NCBI GenBank assembly: GCA_963717085.1
Contig: CAVQVM010000021.1
Coordinates: 124,001-188,000, forward strand
Direction: 5' to 3'
Source: DASQUK01 sp963717085
GTDB lineage: Bacteria > Actinomycetota > Acidimicrobiia > Acidimicrobiales > VFJN01
DNA length: 64,000 nt
Shown: positions 42,578 to 51,221 of the stretch, piece after piece
Layout: every line of letters starts with the position of its first letter
Numbering within the stretch: position 1 is the stretch's first letter
Made by a program: the position numbers and the translations under genes
Notes under the pieces: model-generated
Told to the model about the DNA's origin: nothing
The model's database searches: none
Seen by the model: the letters and a program-made list of their open reading frames with translations, nothing else

Positions 42578-44697
42578 GAACGGCCCGTGTCGGGGCGGCC
42601 CGGGGACGACCGGGGACGCCCCGGCGGCGCGGCGCGCTCGGGCTCAGCGCCTCGGCGCTCGTGCTTGCATGGTCGACCGTGGCGTGCTCCGGCGACTTCC
42701 GTGGAGCCCGGGATGACCGTGACCGTTCGGACGGTGCCGCCGACCAAGCAACCACCACCCCCGGCGACCCGATCCTCGAGGCGCGCGACGATCCCCTGCC
42801 GGTGGTGACGCCGACGCCGCGCGAGATGCGCTGGCTCGGGCCCGACGTTCCCGTCCCGCCGGAGGTCGACGTCGTCGCCGACGACGACGTCGCGGCCGCC
42901 ACCACCGACACCGTGACCGAGGTGCTCCGGGCGGCCGGGGCGCGGACAGTGCGCGAGTTGGGCCCCGGCGAGCGGGACCGCGTCGACGCGCCGCTCGTCG
43001 TGGACGTCGGGGCCATCGGCAGCGAGCCCACCACTTCACCCCTCCGCGACGCGGGGCTCGAGGTGCCCGCCGACGTGCCGGCCGAGGGCTACGCCCTGGC
43101 GGCGTTCACCCGCGAGGGGGGAACGGCGGAGATCGTCCTCGCCGGCGCCGACGCCGCCGGCACGTTCTACGCCGCGCAGACCTTGCGCCAGCTGCTCACC
43201 GGCGCCATGGGCGGGAGCGAAGCCGGCACCGCCCGGGCGGCCGTTGTTGGCGTCGGCGTCGTCGATCACCCCGCCATGCGCCACCGTGGCGCCATCGAGG
43301 GCTTCTACGGCAGCCCCTGGACTCAGCAGGAGCGACTCGACCAGCTCGCCTTCTACGGCCGCTTCAAGCTCAACACCTACATCTACGCCCCCAAGGACGA
43401 CCCTTACCACCGCGACCGCTGGCGGGAGCCGTACCCCGCCGAGCAGGTCGCCGGTCTCCGGTCGCTGATCGACCGGGCCGCCGCCAACCAGGTGCGGTTC
43501 ACGTTCGCCGTCTCGCCCGGGGTTTCGATCTGCTACAGCGACCCGGCCGACCTCGATGCCCTCGTCGCCAAGCTCGACGCCGTCTACCAGCTGGGGGTGC
43601 GGGCCTTCTCCGTCGCACTCGACGACATCGTGTACACCCGCTGGAACTGCGATGGCGACCAGAGCCGCTACGGCGCACCCTCACCGGAGGCGGCCGCCCG
43701 GGCCCAGGTCGAGCTGCTCAACGCGCTGCAGCGCGGCTTCATCGCGGACCACGAGGGCGCACAGCCCCTGCAGATGGTCCCCACCGAATATCGCGGCACC
43801 GACGACAGTCCCTACCGGCAGGTCATCCGCGAGCAGCTTGATCCGGCCGTCGAGGTCATGTGGACGGGATCGATGGTGGTGCCGCCCGAGATCACGATCG
43901 ATGAAGCGGCGGCCGCCGCCGGGGTGGTCGGGCGGCGGCCGCTCGTGTGGGACAACACGCCGGTCAACGACTACCCACCCACCGAGGGCAGGCTGATCCT
44001 GGCGCCGTACGACCGGCGGCAGCGAGGCCTCTCCGCTGAGGTGACCGGGATCGTGCTCAACCCCATGAACCAGGCCGCCGCCAGCAAGGTGCAACTCATC
44101 GGGGCCGCCGACTTCGGCTGGAACGACGCCGCGTACGACCCGGTGCGGGCCCACCGGGCAGCCGCCGTCCACCTGGCCGGCGGGACCGGTAGCGCGGCTG
44201 CCGATCCCCCGACGGTCGACGCCCTGCTGGCCTTCTTCGACCTCGAGAACTTGGCGCCGACTTCGGCAGCGTCCGGCACGGTGTCCCAGCCGCAGGCGCC
44301 GGCGCTGGCTCGGCAGCTCGACGCCTTCCGCACGGCGTGGGACCGCGGCGACCGGCCAGGAGCCATCGGGGGCCTGCGTCCCTATGCCGAGCGGCTGGCC
44401 GGGGCGCCGGATGTGATCCGGCGCGGTGTCGCCGACGCCGGGTTCGTCGCCGACGGCCAGCCGTGGCTCGACGCCACAGCGCTGTGGGGCCAGGCGCTGG
44501 TCGCCTCGTTGGACGCGCTCGACGCGCAGATCGCCGGTGACGTCGCCGGCGCCCAGGCGCGGTTCGCCGACGCCGACGCCCTGGCCGAACGGGCGGCCGC
44601 CATCGAGACCATTCCGGGCGAGACGCGCCCGCAAGGCCCGGTGAGGGTCGGCGACGGCGTCCTCGACGACTTCATCGCCGGCGCCCAGGCCCTATGA
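42541..44697 (+). CDS. GH84 β-N-acetylglucosaminidase-like lipoprotein
   Basis: 718 aa. The basic N-terminus, hydrophobic LGLSASALVLAWSTVAC and lipobox-type STVAC indicate a secreted lipoprotein. A GH20b-like domain (residues ~85-235) precedes the GH84 catalytic domain, which has RHRGAIEGFYGSPWTQQER, the KLNTYIYAPKDDPYHR motif and the catalytic Asp pair in FSVALDDI. The C-terminal ~150 residues are helical. GH84 enzymes remove terminal β-GlcNAc from glycans or glycoproteins. The ATG at 42541 falls inside an inverted repeat, and the TTG at 42571 is an alternative start. Confidence 0.87.
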   Translation: MTSGSGRRNPLPRTARVGAARGRPGTPRRRGALGLSASALVLAWSTVACSGDFRGARDDRDRSDGAADQATTTPGDPILEARDDPLPVVTPTPREMRWLGPDVPVPPEVDVVADDDVAAATTDTVTEVLRAAGARTVRELGPGERDRVDAPLVVDVGAIGSEPTTSPLRDAGLEVPADVPAEGYALAAFTREGGTAEIVLAGADAAGTFYAAQTLRQLLTGAMGGSEAGTARAAVVGVGVVDHPAMRHRGAIEGFYGSPWTQQERLDQLAFYGRFKLNTYIYAPKDDPYHRDRWREPYPAEQVAGLRSLIDRAAANQVRFTFAVSPGVSICYSDPADLDALVAKLDAVYQLGVRAFSVALDDIVYTRWNCDGDQSRYGAPSPEAAARAQVELLNALQRGFIADHEGAQPLQMVPTEYRGTDDSPYRQVIREQLDPAVEVMWTGSMVVPPEITIDEAAAAAGVVGRRPLVWDNTPVNDYPPTEGRLILAPYDRRQRGLSAEVTGIVLNPMNQAAASKVQLIGAADFGWNDAAYDPVRAHRAAAVHLAGGTGSAAADPPTVDALLAFFDLENLAPTSAASGTVSQPQAPALARQLDAFRTAWDRGDRPGAIGGLRPYAERLAGAPDVIRRGVADAGFVADGQPWLDATALWGQALVASLDALDAQIAGDVAGAQARFADADALAERAAAIETIPGETRPQGPVRVGDGVLDDFIAGAQAL

Positions 44698-44706
44698 CGA
44701 TCGTCA
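44695..44706. repeat. Palindrome spanning both stop codons of convergent genes
   Basis: TGACGATCGTCA is a perfect 12-bp palindrome whose ends are the TGA stop codons of the GH84 gene (plus strand) and the GbsR-like gene (minus strand). It is too short to be a convincing terminator. Confidence 0.6.
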
Positions 44707-45198
44707 ACCGACGTGGCTGCCCCTGCGCTGCCGCCAGCGGTCCATCATCCCGGCCGCCTCGTCGTGGAGGAAGGCGAAGAACTCACGGCTCTCCTCCAGG
44801 CGTCTCCCGGCGGGCCCACCCGCGCCGACCATCTCCACGGCCTCGGCCAGCGCCTCTTCCCAGCGCACGAGTGCGTCGTTGCGCCTCATGACCGCCTCGT
44901 ACCAGGCGTCGTCGTCGATGCGGTAGTGGTCGGTGCGAGCGCCCGGCTCACGCTCGCGGGTCACCAGCCCGATCTGGATCAGGTAGCGCACGGCCCCCGA
45001 TATCGCGGCCGGGCTGACCCGCAGGCGCGACGCCAGGCCGCCGGCCGTCAACGAGCCGGCATCCTCACACAGGAGGCAGGCGAAGACCCGGGCCGGCATG
45101 CGGGGCCACCCCGCCTCGGTCAGCATCAGGGCAAAGCGCTCGACGAAGCGCAGGATCGCGTCGTCACCGTCGCTGCTGGTCGTGTCCATCCCGCTCAT
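44704..45198 (-). CDS. GbsR/MarR-family transcriptional regulator
   Basis: 164 aa. The winged-helix domain has GWPRMPARVFACLLCEDAG, SLTAGGLASRLRVSPAAISG (recognition helix) and AVRYLIQIGLVTREREPGAR (wing), then a helical dimerisation tail. It is divergently transcribed from an ABC exporter, with palindromic sites between. It probably represses the exporter until a ligand binds (inference from the standard MarR arrangement). Confidence 0.88.
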   Translation of the reverse strand: MSGMDTTSSDGDDAILRFVERFALMLTEAGWPRMPARVFACLLCEDAGSLTAGGLASRLRVSPAAISGAVRYLIQIGLVTREREPGARTDHYRIDDDAWYEAVMRRNDALVRWEEALAEAVEMVGAGGPAGRRLEESREFFAFLHDEAAGMMDRWRQRRGSHVG

Positions 45199-45210
45199 GA
45201 GGTTACATCT

Positions 45211-45245
45211 TTCACAAGTTCTTGGCTCTTCACAAGTTTGTGAAG
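45211..45245. promoter_or_regulatory. Operator: two related palindromic sites
   Basis: CTTCACAAGTTTGTGAAG at 45228-45245 has perfect 8-bp arms. A half-matching TTCACAAGTTCTTG lies at 45211-45224. The spacing and position between the divergent regulator and exporter fit a MarR/GbsR dimer binding site. Confidence 0.75.
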
Positions 45246-45257
45246 TCTAGATAGGGT
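45229..45257 (+). promoter_or_regulatory. Predicted σ70-type promoter of the ABC exporter
   Basis: TTCACA (45229-45234), a 17-bp spacer and TAGGGT (45252-45257) precede the ATG at 45264 by 6 bases, implying a leaderless transcript. The -35 lies inside the palindromic operator, so repressor binding would block it. Confidence 0.5.
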
Positions 45258-45263
45258 CGAGTC

Positions 45264-46217
45264 ATGACCAACGCCATCGAGGTCTCGGGCCTCGTCAAGA
45301 CCTTCGGCCGGACGCGGGCGCTCGACGGCCTCGACCTCAGCGTGGCCACCGGGGAGGTCCACGGCTTCCTCGGGCCCAACGGGTCGGGCAAGTCGACCAC
45401 GATCAGGGTGTTGCTCGGCCTGCTCCGGGCCGACTCGGGCCGGGCGGTCCTGCTCGGCGGCGATCCCTGGGGCGACGCCGTCGCCCTCCACCGGCGGCTG
45501 GCCTACGTCCCCGGCGACGTCACGCTGTGGCCCAACCTGTCGGGTGGCGAGGTGATCGACCTGCTCGGGCATCTCCGCGGCGGGCTCGACCGGCACAGCC
45601 GCGACCAGCTGCTGGAGCGGTTCGAGCTCGATCCCACCAAGAAGGGACGCACGTACTCGAAGGGCAACCGCCAGAAGGTGGCGCTGGTGGCGGCGCTCGC
45701 CTCCGACGCGGAGCTGCTGATCCTCGACGAACCGACCTCGGGGCTCGATCCACTCATGGAGGCGGTGTTCCAGGACACGATCAAGGAGCTGACGCAGGAC
45801 GGCCGCACCGTGCTGCTCTCCAGCCACATCCTGGCCGAGGTCGAGGCGCTGTGTGATCGGGTGAGCATCATCCGCCTGGGCCGCACCGTCGAGTCGGGCA
45901 CCCTGACCGAGCTGCGCCACCTGACCCGCACCTCGATCGCGGTCGAGACCGAGCGGCCCATCGGCGGCCTCGAGCACCTGCCCGGTGTCCACGATCCCCA
46001 GGTCGACGGGCTGCGGGCACGGTTCGACGTCGACACGGCCCAGCTGGAGGGCGCGCTCGAGTTCCTCACCGGCTTCGGCGTCCGCGGCCTGACCAGCCAG
46101 CCGCCGACGCTCGAGGAGCTGTTCCTGCGCCATTACGGCGATGAGCTGGCCGAGCTCGAGGGCCGGGTCACCGTGTCACCCGACGGCCCGTCCGCCGACA
46201 CCGGAGTCGCCCGGTGA
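45264..46217 (+). CDS. ABC exporter ATP-binding protein
   Basis: 317 aa. DrrA/CcmA-type ATPase: Walker A GPNGSGKST, the variant signature TYSKGNRQKVALVAA, Walker B LLILDEPTSGLDP and H-loop LLSSHIL. A ~90-residue C-terminal extension (from about residue 225) follows, as in drug-exporting ATPases. The ATG overlaps the predicted leaderless start. The 3' end overlaps the permease by 4 bp. It powers an exporter of the antibiotic-resistance type. Confidence 0.92.
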   Translation: MTNAIEVSGLVKTFGRTRALDGLDLSVATGEVHGFLGPNGSGKSTTIRVLLGLLRADSGRAVLLGGDPWGDAVALHRRLAYVPGDVTLWPNLSGGEVIDLLGHLRGGLDRHSRDQLLERFELDPTKKGRTYSKGNRQKVALVAALASDAELLILDEPTSGLDPLMEAVFQDTIKELTQDGRTVLLSSHILAEVEALCDRVSIIRLGRTVESGTLTELRHLTRTSIAVETERPIGGLEHLPGVHDPQVDGLRARFDVDTAQLEGALEFLTGFGVRGLTSQPPTLEELFLRHYGDELAELEGRVTVSPDGPSADTGVAR

Positions 46218-47872
46218 GCGCCACCGGGGCGACCCTGGCGGGCCCGCCGGCGGCAGGCGCCGCCTTGGCTCCGGCGCCGGCGCGGGGCACGACGCTCACC
46301 GGCACGTGGGCGCTGGTGCGGTTCATCCTGCGCCGCGACCGCGTGCGCCTGTTGGTGTGGATCGTCGGGATCATCCTGCTGGTCCTGTCGACCGCTGCGA
46401 GCGTCGAGGGCCTGTATCCCACCCAGGCCGACCTCGACAAGGCCGCGCAGACCGCGAACGACAACGCCGCGCTGATCGCACTGAACGCCCCCTCCTACGC
46501 CCTCGACACGCTCGGCGGCCAAGCCGTGTTCAACGTCGGCAGCTTCGGCTACGTCGTGATGGCGCTCATGGGCATGTTCCTCGTCGGCCGCCACACCCGG
46601 GCGGACGAGGAGGCCGGCCGGACTGAGCTGCTGCGCGCCACGGTGCTGGGCCGCAACGCCCCGGTCACCGCGGTGCTGGTCGTTGCCGCGGGTGCCTTCG
46701 CGGTCCTCGGCGGCCTGATCACCCTGAGCATGCTCAGCCAGGACCTTCCCACCGCAGGGTCGGTCCTCTATGGCTTGGCCATGGGGGGCTTCGGCCTGCT
46801 GTTCGCCTGCGTCACCGCGGTCACGGTCCAGCTCACCGAGCACAACCGCGCCGCGCTCGGGTTCGCCGGCGCACTGCTCGGCGCCTCCTACGTCCTGCGG
46901 GCGGTCGGCGACGTCGGCGACGGCACCCTGTCGTGGGCGTCGCCGATGGGGTGGGCCCAGGCAGCCCGGCCGTACGCCGGCGAGCGCTGGTGGACGCTGC
47001 CGTTGCTGGCGGGGGCGGCGATCGTCTGCGTGACCGTGGCCTTCGTCCTGTTGGGCCTGCGCGACCTGGGGGGTGGGCTGGTGCCGCCCCGCCCCGGACC
47101 CCCGGTGGCGTCCACGGCGTTGGTGGGATCACGCTTCGGCCTGCCCTTCCGTCTCCAGCGCGCCAGCCTGGCGGCGTGGACGATCGGGCTCGGCCTCACC
47201 GGTGTGTCGTACGGCTCGGTGGGCCAGGACGTCCGCGACCTGATCGGCAACAACAGCGCGTTCGAGGACATCATCGCCCAGGGCGGCGGCAGCCTGACCG
47301 ACGCGTTCTTCACCACATCGCTGCTGTTGCTGGCGTTGATCGCGGGCGGGTTCGCGATCTCGTCGACGCTGCGGCTACGCGGCGAGGAGGCCGGCGGCCG
47401 CGCCGAGCCGCTGCTGGCCACCGGATTGGGGCGCACGCCGTGGGTCACGTCGTACCTCGCGGTCGCGCTCGGCGGATCCGCGGCGCTGATGACCGCGGCC
47501 GGCCTCGGCATGGGCCTCACCTACGGGGTGGCCGTGAGTGACCTGGGGCAGGTTGGCCGCCTCGTCGGCGCCGCCGTCGCCTTCGTGCCCGCCCTGTGGG
47601 TGCTCGTCGGCGTCACGCTCGTGCTGTTCGGGTTCGCCCCCCGGGCGACGGCGGCGGCCTGGGGGGTGCTCGTGGCGTGCTTCGTGATCGGGCTGTTCGC
47701 CGAGCTCCTCAACCTGCCGGGGTGGCTCGTCGACGTGTCGCCGTTCCAGCACGTGCCGGCGATGCCCTCGGAGGGCTTCGCGTTGACGCCCATCGTGGCC
47801 CTGACCGCAACCGCCGCCGTCCTCCTGGTCGCCGGGGCCGTCGGCTTCCGCCGGCGTGACGCCGGCTACTGA
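46214..47872 (+). CDS. ABC exporter permease (polyketide-antibiotic exporter type)
   Basis: 552 aa with about 12 membrane helices arranged as two repeats (FILRRDRVRLLVWIVG in repeat 1; RLQRASLAAWTIGLGLTGVSYG in repeat 2). GxFLVGRHTRADEEAGRTEL and LRLRGEEAGGRAEPLLATG are the matching loop motifs of the repeats. This duplicated layout is typical of actinobacterial polyketide-antibiotic exporter permeases. It forms a complex with the ATPase at 45264; the substrate is unknown. Confidence 0.88.
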   Translation: MSATGATLAGPPAAGAALAPAPARGTTLTGTWALVRFILRRDRVRLLVWIVGIILLVLSTAASVEGLYPTQADLDKAAQTANDNAALIALNAPSYALDTLGGQAVFNVGSFGYVVMALMGMFLVGRHTRADEEAGRTELLRATVLGRNAPVTAVLVVAAGAFAVLGGLITLSMLSQDLPTAGSVLYGLAMGGFGLLFACVTAVTVQLTEHNRAALGFAGALLGASYVLRAVGDVGDGTLSWASPMGWAQAARPYAGERWWTLPLLAGAAIVCVTVAFVLLGLRDLGGGLVPPRPGPPVASTALVGSRFGLPFRLQRASLAAWTIGLGLTGVSYGSVGQDVRDLIGNNSAFEDIIAQGGGSLTDAFFTTSLLLLALIAGGFAISSTLRLRGEEAGGRAEPLLATGLGRTPWVTSYLAVALGGSAALMTAAGLGMGLTYGVAVSDLGQVGRLVGAAVAFVPALWVLVGVTLVLFGFAPRATAAAWGVLVACFVIGLFAELLNLPGWLVDVSPFQHVPAMPSEGFALTPIVALTATAAVLLVAGAVGFRRRDAGY

Positions 47873-47888
47873 CGGTCCGTGTGAACCT

Positions 47889-48075
47889 GAACTTGCGGCG
47901 GTTGGCGAGGCTATGGCGTCGCTAAGGACCTGAGCGGATAGGCACGTCGTCTGGGCTCACCGTGGTCAGCGCTGTTGGAGGCCGAGCTGTGGGGCCCGGG
48001 CTCACCCTGCAAATCCCGTACTGTTCAGTACCCACTTGCAGGCCTATCCGCTCGGCCCCTAAGCGCCGCAAGTTC
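47889..48075. repeat. Outer 12-bp inverted repeat around element copy 1
   Basis: GAACTTGCGGCG (47889-47900) and CGCCGCAAGTTC (48064-48075) are perfect inverted copies, 163 bp apart. They lie between the convergent permease and pepA genes and may be the arms of a former bidirectional terminator that was split by the element between them. Confidence 0.65.
47920..48065. repeat. ~146-bp non-coding element, copy 1
   Basis: It begins CGCTAAGGACCTGAGCGG and ends CTCGGCCCCTAAGCG. The terminal ~23 bp are imperfect inverted repeats ending in ...GCGGATAGG / CCTATCCGC.... Inside, CTGCAA/TTGCAG arms (48007-48012, 48036-48041) enclose GTACT/AGTAC (48018-48022, 48027-48031). The first 52 bp match copy 2 at 47 positions. 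It encodes no protein. Confidence 0.75.
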
Positions 48076-48101
48076 GAGGAGGGTTCGAGGGGGGATCGGG
48101 T

Positions 48102-49568
48102 TCAGGGCTTGCGGAAGTCCGACAACAGGCGCAGGAGGGTGCGCACGCCGAAGCCGGTGCCGCCCTTGGGGGACTCGCTGCCGTCCTCCATCGCGTCGGC
48201 GGGGCCGGCGATGTCGAGGTGGGCCCAGGGCGTGCCGTCGGGGACGAACCGCTGGAGGAACAGCCCGGCGATCAGCGCGCCGCCCCAGCGGCCGGCCCCT
48301 ACGTTCTTCATGTCGGCGACCTCGGAGTCGAGCTGGCGCCGCATGTCGTCGGGAAGCGGCAGCGGCCACACCGGCTCGCCCGCGGCGTCGGAGGCGGCGC
48401 GCACTGCGGCGACGAACCCGTCGTGATTGCCCATGAGCCCGGCGATGCCGGTCCCCAGCGCCACCATGCAGGCACCGGTGAGCGTGGCCAGGTCGACGAT
48501 GGCGTCGGGCCCGGCCTCGCCGGCCAGTGACAGCGCATCGGCGAGGACCAGCCGTCCCTCGGCGTCGGTGTTGAGGACCTCCACGGTGGTGCCGTTGCGG
48601 ATGCGCAGGACGTCGCCGACCCGCGTGGCGTCGCCCCCCGGCATGTTGTCGGTCAGCGGAAGGAAGCCGAGGACGCGCACCGGTGGCCGCACGGTGTCGA
48701 GCGCCGAGAACGCCGCCAGCACCGTGGCCGCGCCGGCCATGTCGCCCTTCATGCCCACCATCGACTCCGCGGTCTTGAGCGAGAGGCCGCCCGAGTCGAA
48801 CGTGATGCCCTTGCCCACCAGCGCCACCGTCGCCCGCGGGCGCTCGGGCTCCCACGCCAGCTTCACGAACCGGGGTTCCTCGTCGGACCCGCGGTTGACC
48901 CCCAACAAGCCGCCGAGGCGATGGTCCTCGATGGCCGCCCGGTCGAGGACCTCGGCACTGAACCCGCCGGACGCGGCCAGCTCCTCGGCTCGCGCCACGA
49001 AGGCCGTCGGCGTGAGTGTCCCGCCCGGCTGATTGACGAGGTCGCGGGCGAGGCACACCGCCTCGGCGATCGCCCGTCCCCGCTCGAGCGCAGCTGCGAC
49101 CCGCTTGCCGCCCTTCCCGACCACCAGCAGCGATTCGATGCGGCTGGGCTCGGGGTCTGACTTCAGCTCGGTGTAGCGGTAGGCGCCGAGCACGATCCCC
49201 TCGCCGATGGCTTGGGCCAACTCCGGGCGGTCCAGTCGCTCCGGCGCGCCGTCGAGCAGGTCGGTCGCCACGTGGCGTTGGCGTTGCGCGGCCCGGGCCA
49301 GCGCCGCGGCGGCCCGGCGGTACGTGGCGACCGTGGCGTCGCCCTCCTCGCCGAGACCCACGGCCACGACCACAGCGCCGTCCCCGCCCGGCACCACGCA
49401 CGTCTGACCCGGCTTGCCGGTGAACCCTTGCCCCTCGAGGAACACGCGGTCGAGCGGTCCGGGCACGTCGCCCGCCTCCAGCCGATCGGCGAACACGCCG
49501 ACACCGACGGCGTCGGCTGCGGTCGGGTCTGCCGGCAGCATGCGGGCGAGCGCGATGTCGATGCTCAT
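48102..49568 (-). CDS. pepA: Leucyl aminopeptidase (M17 family)
   Basis: 488 aa. The M17 catalytic domain occupies the C-terminal two thirds. Signature NTDAEGRLVLADALSLAG carries metal ligands; VGKGITFDSGGLSLK and MKGDMAGAATVLAAF hold the other metal and catalytic residues. The N-terminal ~150 residues form the usual α/β regulatory domain. It cleaves N-terminal residues from peptides in the cytoplasm. It is 9 bp downstream of the PduO-type gene. Confidence 0.94.
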   Translation of the reverse strand: MSIDIALARMLPADPTAADAVGVGVFADRLEAGDVPGPLDRVFLEGQGFTGKPGQTCVVPGGDGAVVVAVGLGEEGDATVATYRRAAAALARAAQRQRHVATDLLDGAPERLDRPELAQAIGEGIVLGAYRYTELKSDPEPSRIESLLVVGKGGKRVAAALERGRAIAEAVCLARDLVNQPGGTLTPTAFVARAEELAASGGFSAEVLDRAAIEDHRLGGLLGVNRGSDEEPRFVKLAWEPERPRATVALVGKGITFDSGGLSLKTAESMVGMKGDMAGAATVLAAFSALDTVRPPVRVLGFLPLTDNMPGGDATRVGDVLRIRNGTTVEVLNTDAEGRLVLADALSLAGEAGPDAIVDLATLTGACMVALGTGIAGLMGNHDGFVAAVRAASDAAGEPVWPLPLPDDMRRQLDSEVADMKNVGAGRWGGALIAGLFLQRFVPDGTPWAHLDIAGPADAMEDGSESPKGGTGFGVRTLLRLLSDFRKP

Positions 49569-49577
49569 GCGCGCAGG

Positions 49578-50129
49578 CTACGAGTCCTTGGAGACATCGC
49601 GGCTCAGCAGGTGCTCGCCTTCGACCCAGCGGGCTTGAACCCACAGGAGGGAGGAGAGGCGATTGAGGTACGCGAGCACGTGCGCGCCGGGAATGGTGGC
49701 CGCCGCCGCCTCGCGCTCGGCGCGCCGCACGACCGTACGGGCCAGGTCGAGCTGGGCGGCGAGCGGCGTCTGCCCCGGCACGACGAACTGGGACGGCGCC
49801 TCGAACCGGGTGCCGAGGTCGTTGACCAGCGCCTCGACGGTCACGATCATCTCGGCGGTGACCCGGGTCTGGCCGTCTACGAGCTTGCCGTGGTTCTCGG
49901 GCAGGGTCGCCAGCTCGGCCATGAGCACCCACAGGTCCCGGCACACCAGGGTCAGCGCCTGGTCGAGCTCGCTCCCCCGCTCGCACAACGACCGGGCTAC
50001 CCCGATGACCGCCTGGGCCTCGTCGACGGCCCCGCACGCCCGCGGATGCGCCGAGTCCTTCGGCACCCGCCCACCGAACAGGAGCCCGGTCGTGCCGTCG
50101 TCGCCCTTGCCGGTGTAGAGGCGGGTCAC
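49578..50129 (-). CDS. Cob(I)alamin adenosyltransferase, PduO-type
   Basis: 183 aa. The N-terminus TRLYTGKGDDGTTGLLFGGR is the ATP-binding signature. DEAQAVIGVARS, the LNRLSSLLWVQARW block near the C-terminus and an Arg-rich helix RTVVRRAEREA complete the family pattern. It makes adenosylcobalamin for enzymes such as methylmalonyl-CoA mutase, consistent with MeaB at the left end of the window. Confidence 0.93.
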   Translation of the reverse strand: MTRLYTGKGDDGTTGLLFGGRVPKDSAHPRACGAVDEAQAVIGVARSLCERGSELDQALTLVCRDLWVLMAELATLPENHGKLVDGQTRVTAEMIVTVEALVNDLGTRFEAPSQFVVPGQTPLAAQLDLARTVVRRAEREAAAATIPGAHVLAYLNRLSSLLWVQARWVEGEHLLSRDVSKDS

Positions 50130-50258
50130 ATGCTCTCCGCTCTTGCTGCTCCTCCGGGACGTTCGCTCGGGGCGACGCTACCGCTACCGCCAGGGACACA
50201 CATCAGCGCAGGTCACGGCCATCCCTCTGCCTCGACGTGAGGTACAGGTAGAGGTTCG
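50130..50258. other. Intergenic spacer
   Basis: About 129 bp between two minus-strand genes, presumably carrying the promoter of the adenosyltransferase-pepA unit. No repeat or hairpin stands out. Confidence 0.3.
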
Positions 50259-51191
50259 TCAGTAGCCCGCCAGCGGGTCGACCGAGCCGACGAGCGGCTC
50301 ACCCGCGATCCAGCGGCGGACGTTGTCCGTGATCCGTGCGCCGAGCAGCGGTAGCGCCATCTCCTGGGTGTTGGCCGTGTGTGGCGTCACGATCACGTTG
50401 GGCAGGTTCCACAGCGGGTGTCCTCCGGGCAGGGGCTCGGGGTCGGTCACATCCAGCCCCGCCGACCCCAGCGTGCCGTCCCGCAGGGCATCGACGAGAT
50501 CGGCCGTCACGACATGCTGGCCGCGGGCGACGTTCACCAGGCAGGCATCGGGCGCCAGCAGTTCCAGCCGCCGGCGGTCGATGAGCCCGGCCGTGCCGGG
50601 CAGCAGCGGCAGGGCGAGCACCACGAGCTCCGCGCCGGCCAGCGCGTCGTCGAGCCGGTCGCCACCCATCACCCTGGTGGCGCCGGCCATGGCCCGGGGA
50701 TTCCGGCGCACGACCGTGACCTCGCATCCGAAGGGCCCGAGCAGCCGCAGCAGGGACTCGGCGATGCCACCACCGCCCACGATCGTGACCCGGGCACCGA
50801 GGAGGTTGTGACCGCGCTGCCCGGTCCACGACGTGGCCCTCGCGTAGTGCCCCAGGCCCCGCAGCCCGGCCAGCGCCAGCGCCAGCGCGTGCTCGGCGAC
50901 CGGCTCAGCGTAGACACCCTTGCCACAGGTCCACGTGCGGTCGGCGTGCGCCCGGATCACGTCGACGTAAGGCTCGACCCCGGCCCACGGCAGCTGCACC
51001 CAGTGCAGCCCGGCATGGTCGTCGAGCACGTGGCCGAGCGGTTCGGCGGCGGCCGTCTCAGTCCACACGAGGGCGACGGCGTCGTCGGGATCGGACAGCA
51101 CTCCCCCGCCGGCCTCGACCGCGTCGGCGAGAAAGGTCCGCACGCCGCCGGGCAGGACGGCGATGCGGGCGCGGTCGGCGGCGGTCGGCAT
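50259..51191 (-). CDS. D-isomer 2-hydroxyacid dehydrogenase family protein
   Basis: 310 aa from the ATG at 51191 (MPTAADRARIAVLP). The NAD-binding domain has VTIVGGGGIAESLLRLLG, and VNVARGQHVVTADLVDAL and DVTDPEPLPGGHPLW hold the catalytic Arg and Glu regions. HTANTQEMALPLL carries the catalytic His. It reduces or oxidises an α-keto/α-hydroxy acid; the exact substrate is not evident. Its promoter region is interrupted by element copy 2. Confidence 0.88.
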   Translation of the reverse strand: MPTAADRARIAVLPGGVRTFLADAVEAGGGVLSDPDDAVALVWTETAAAEPLGHVLDDHAGLHWVQLPWAGVEPYVDVIRAHADRTWTCGKGVYAEPVAEHALALALAGLRGLGHYARATSWTGQRGHNLLGARVTIVGGGGIAESLLRLLGPFGCEVTVVRRNPRAMAGATRVMGGDRLDDALAGAELVVLALPLLPGTAGLIDRRRLELLAPDACLVNVARGQHVVTADLVDALRDGTLGSAGLDVTDPEPLPGGHPLWNLPNVIVTPHTANTQEMALPLLGARITDNVRRWIAGEPLVGSVDPLAGY

Positions 51192-51221
51192 CCCGGCGAG
51201 GCTAGTGGGGGTGTGGATCGG

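Noticed and set aside
45199..45263. TetR rather than MarR/GbsR control of the exporter
   Set aside because: The adjacent regulator has a MarR/GbsR winged helix, and the TetR gene is 14 kb away.
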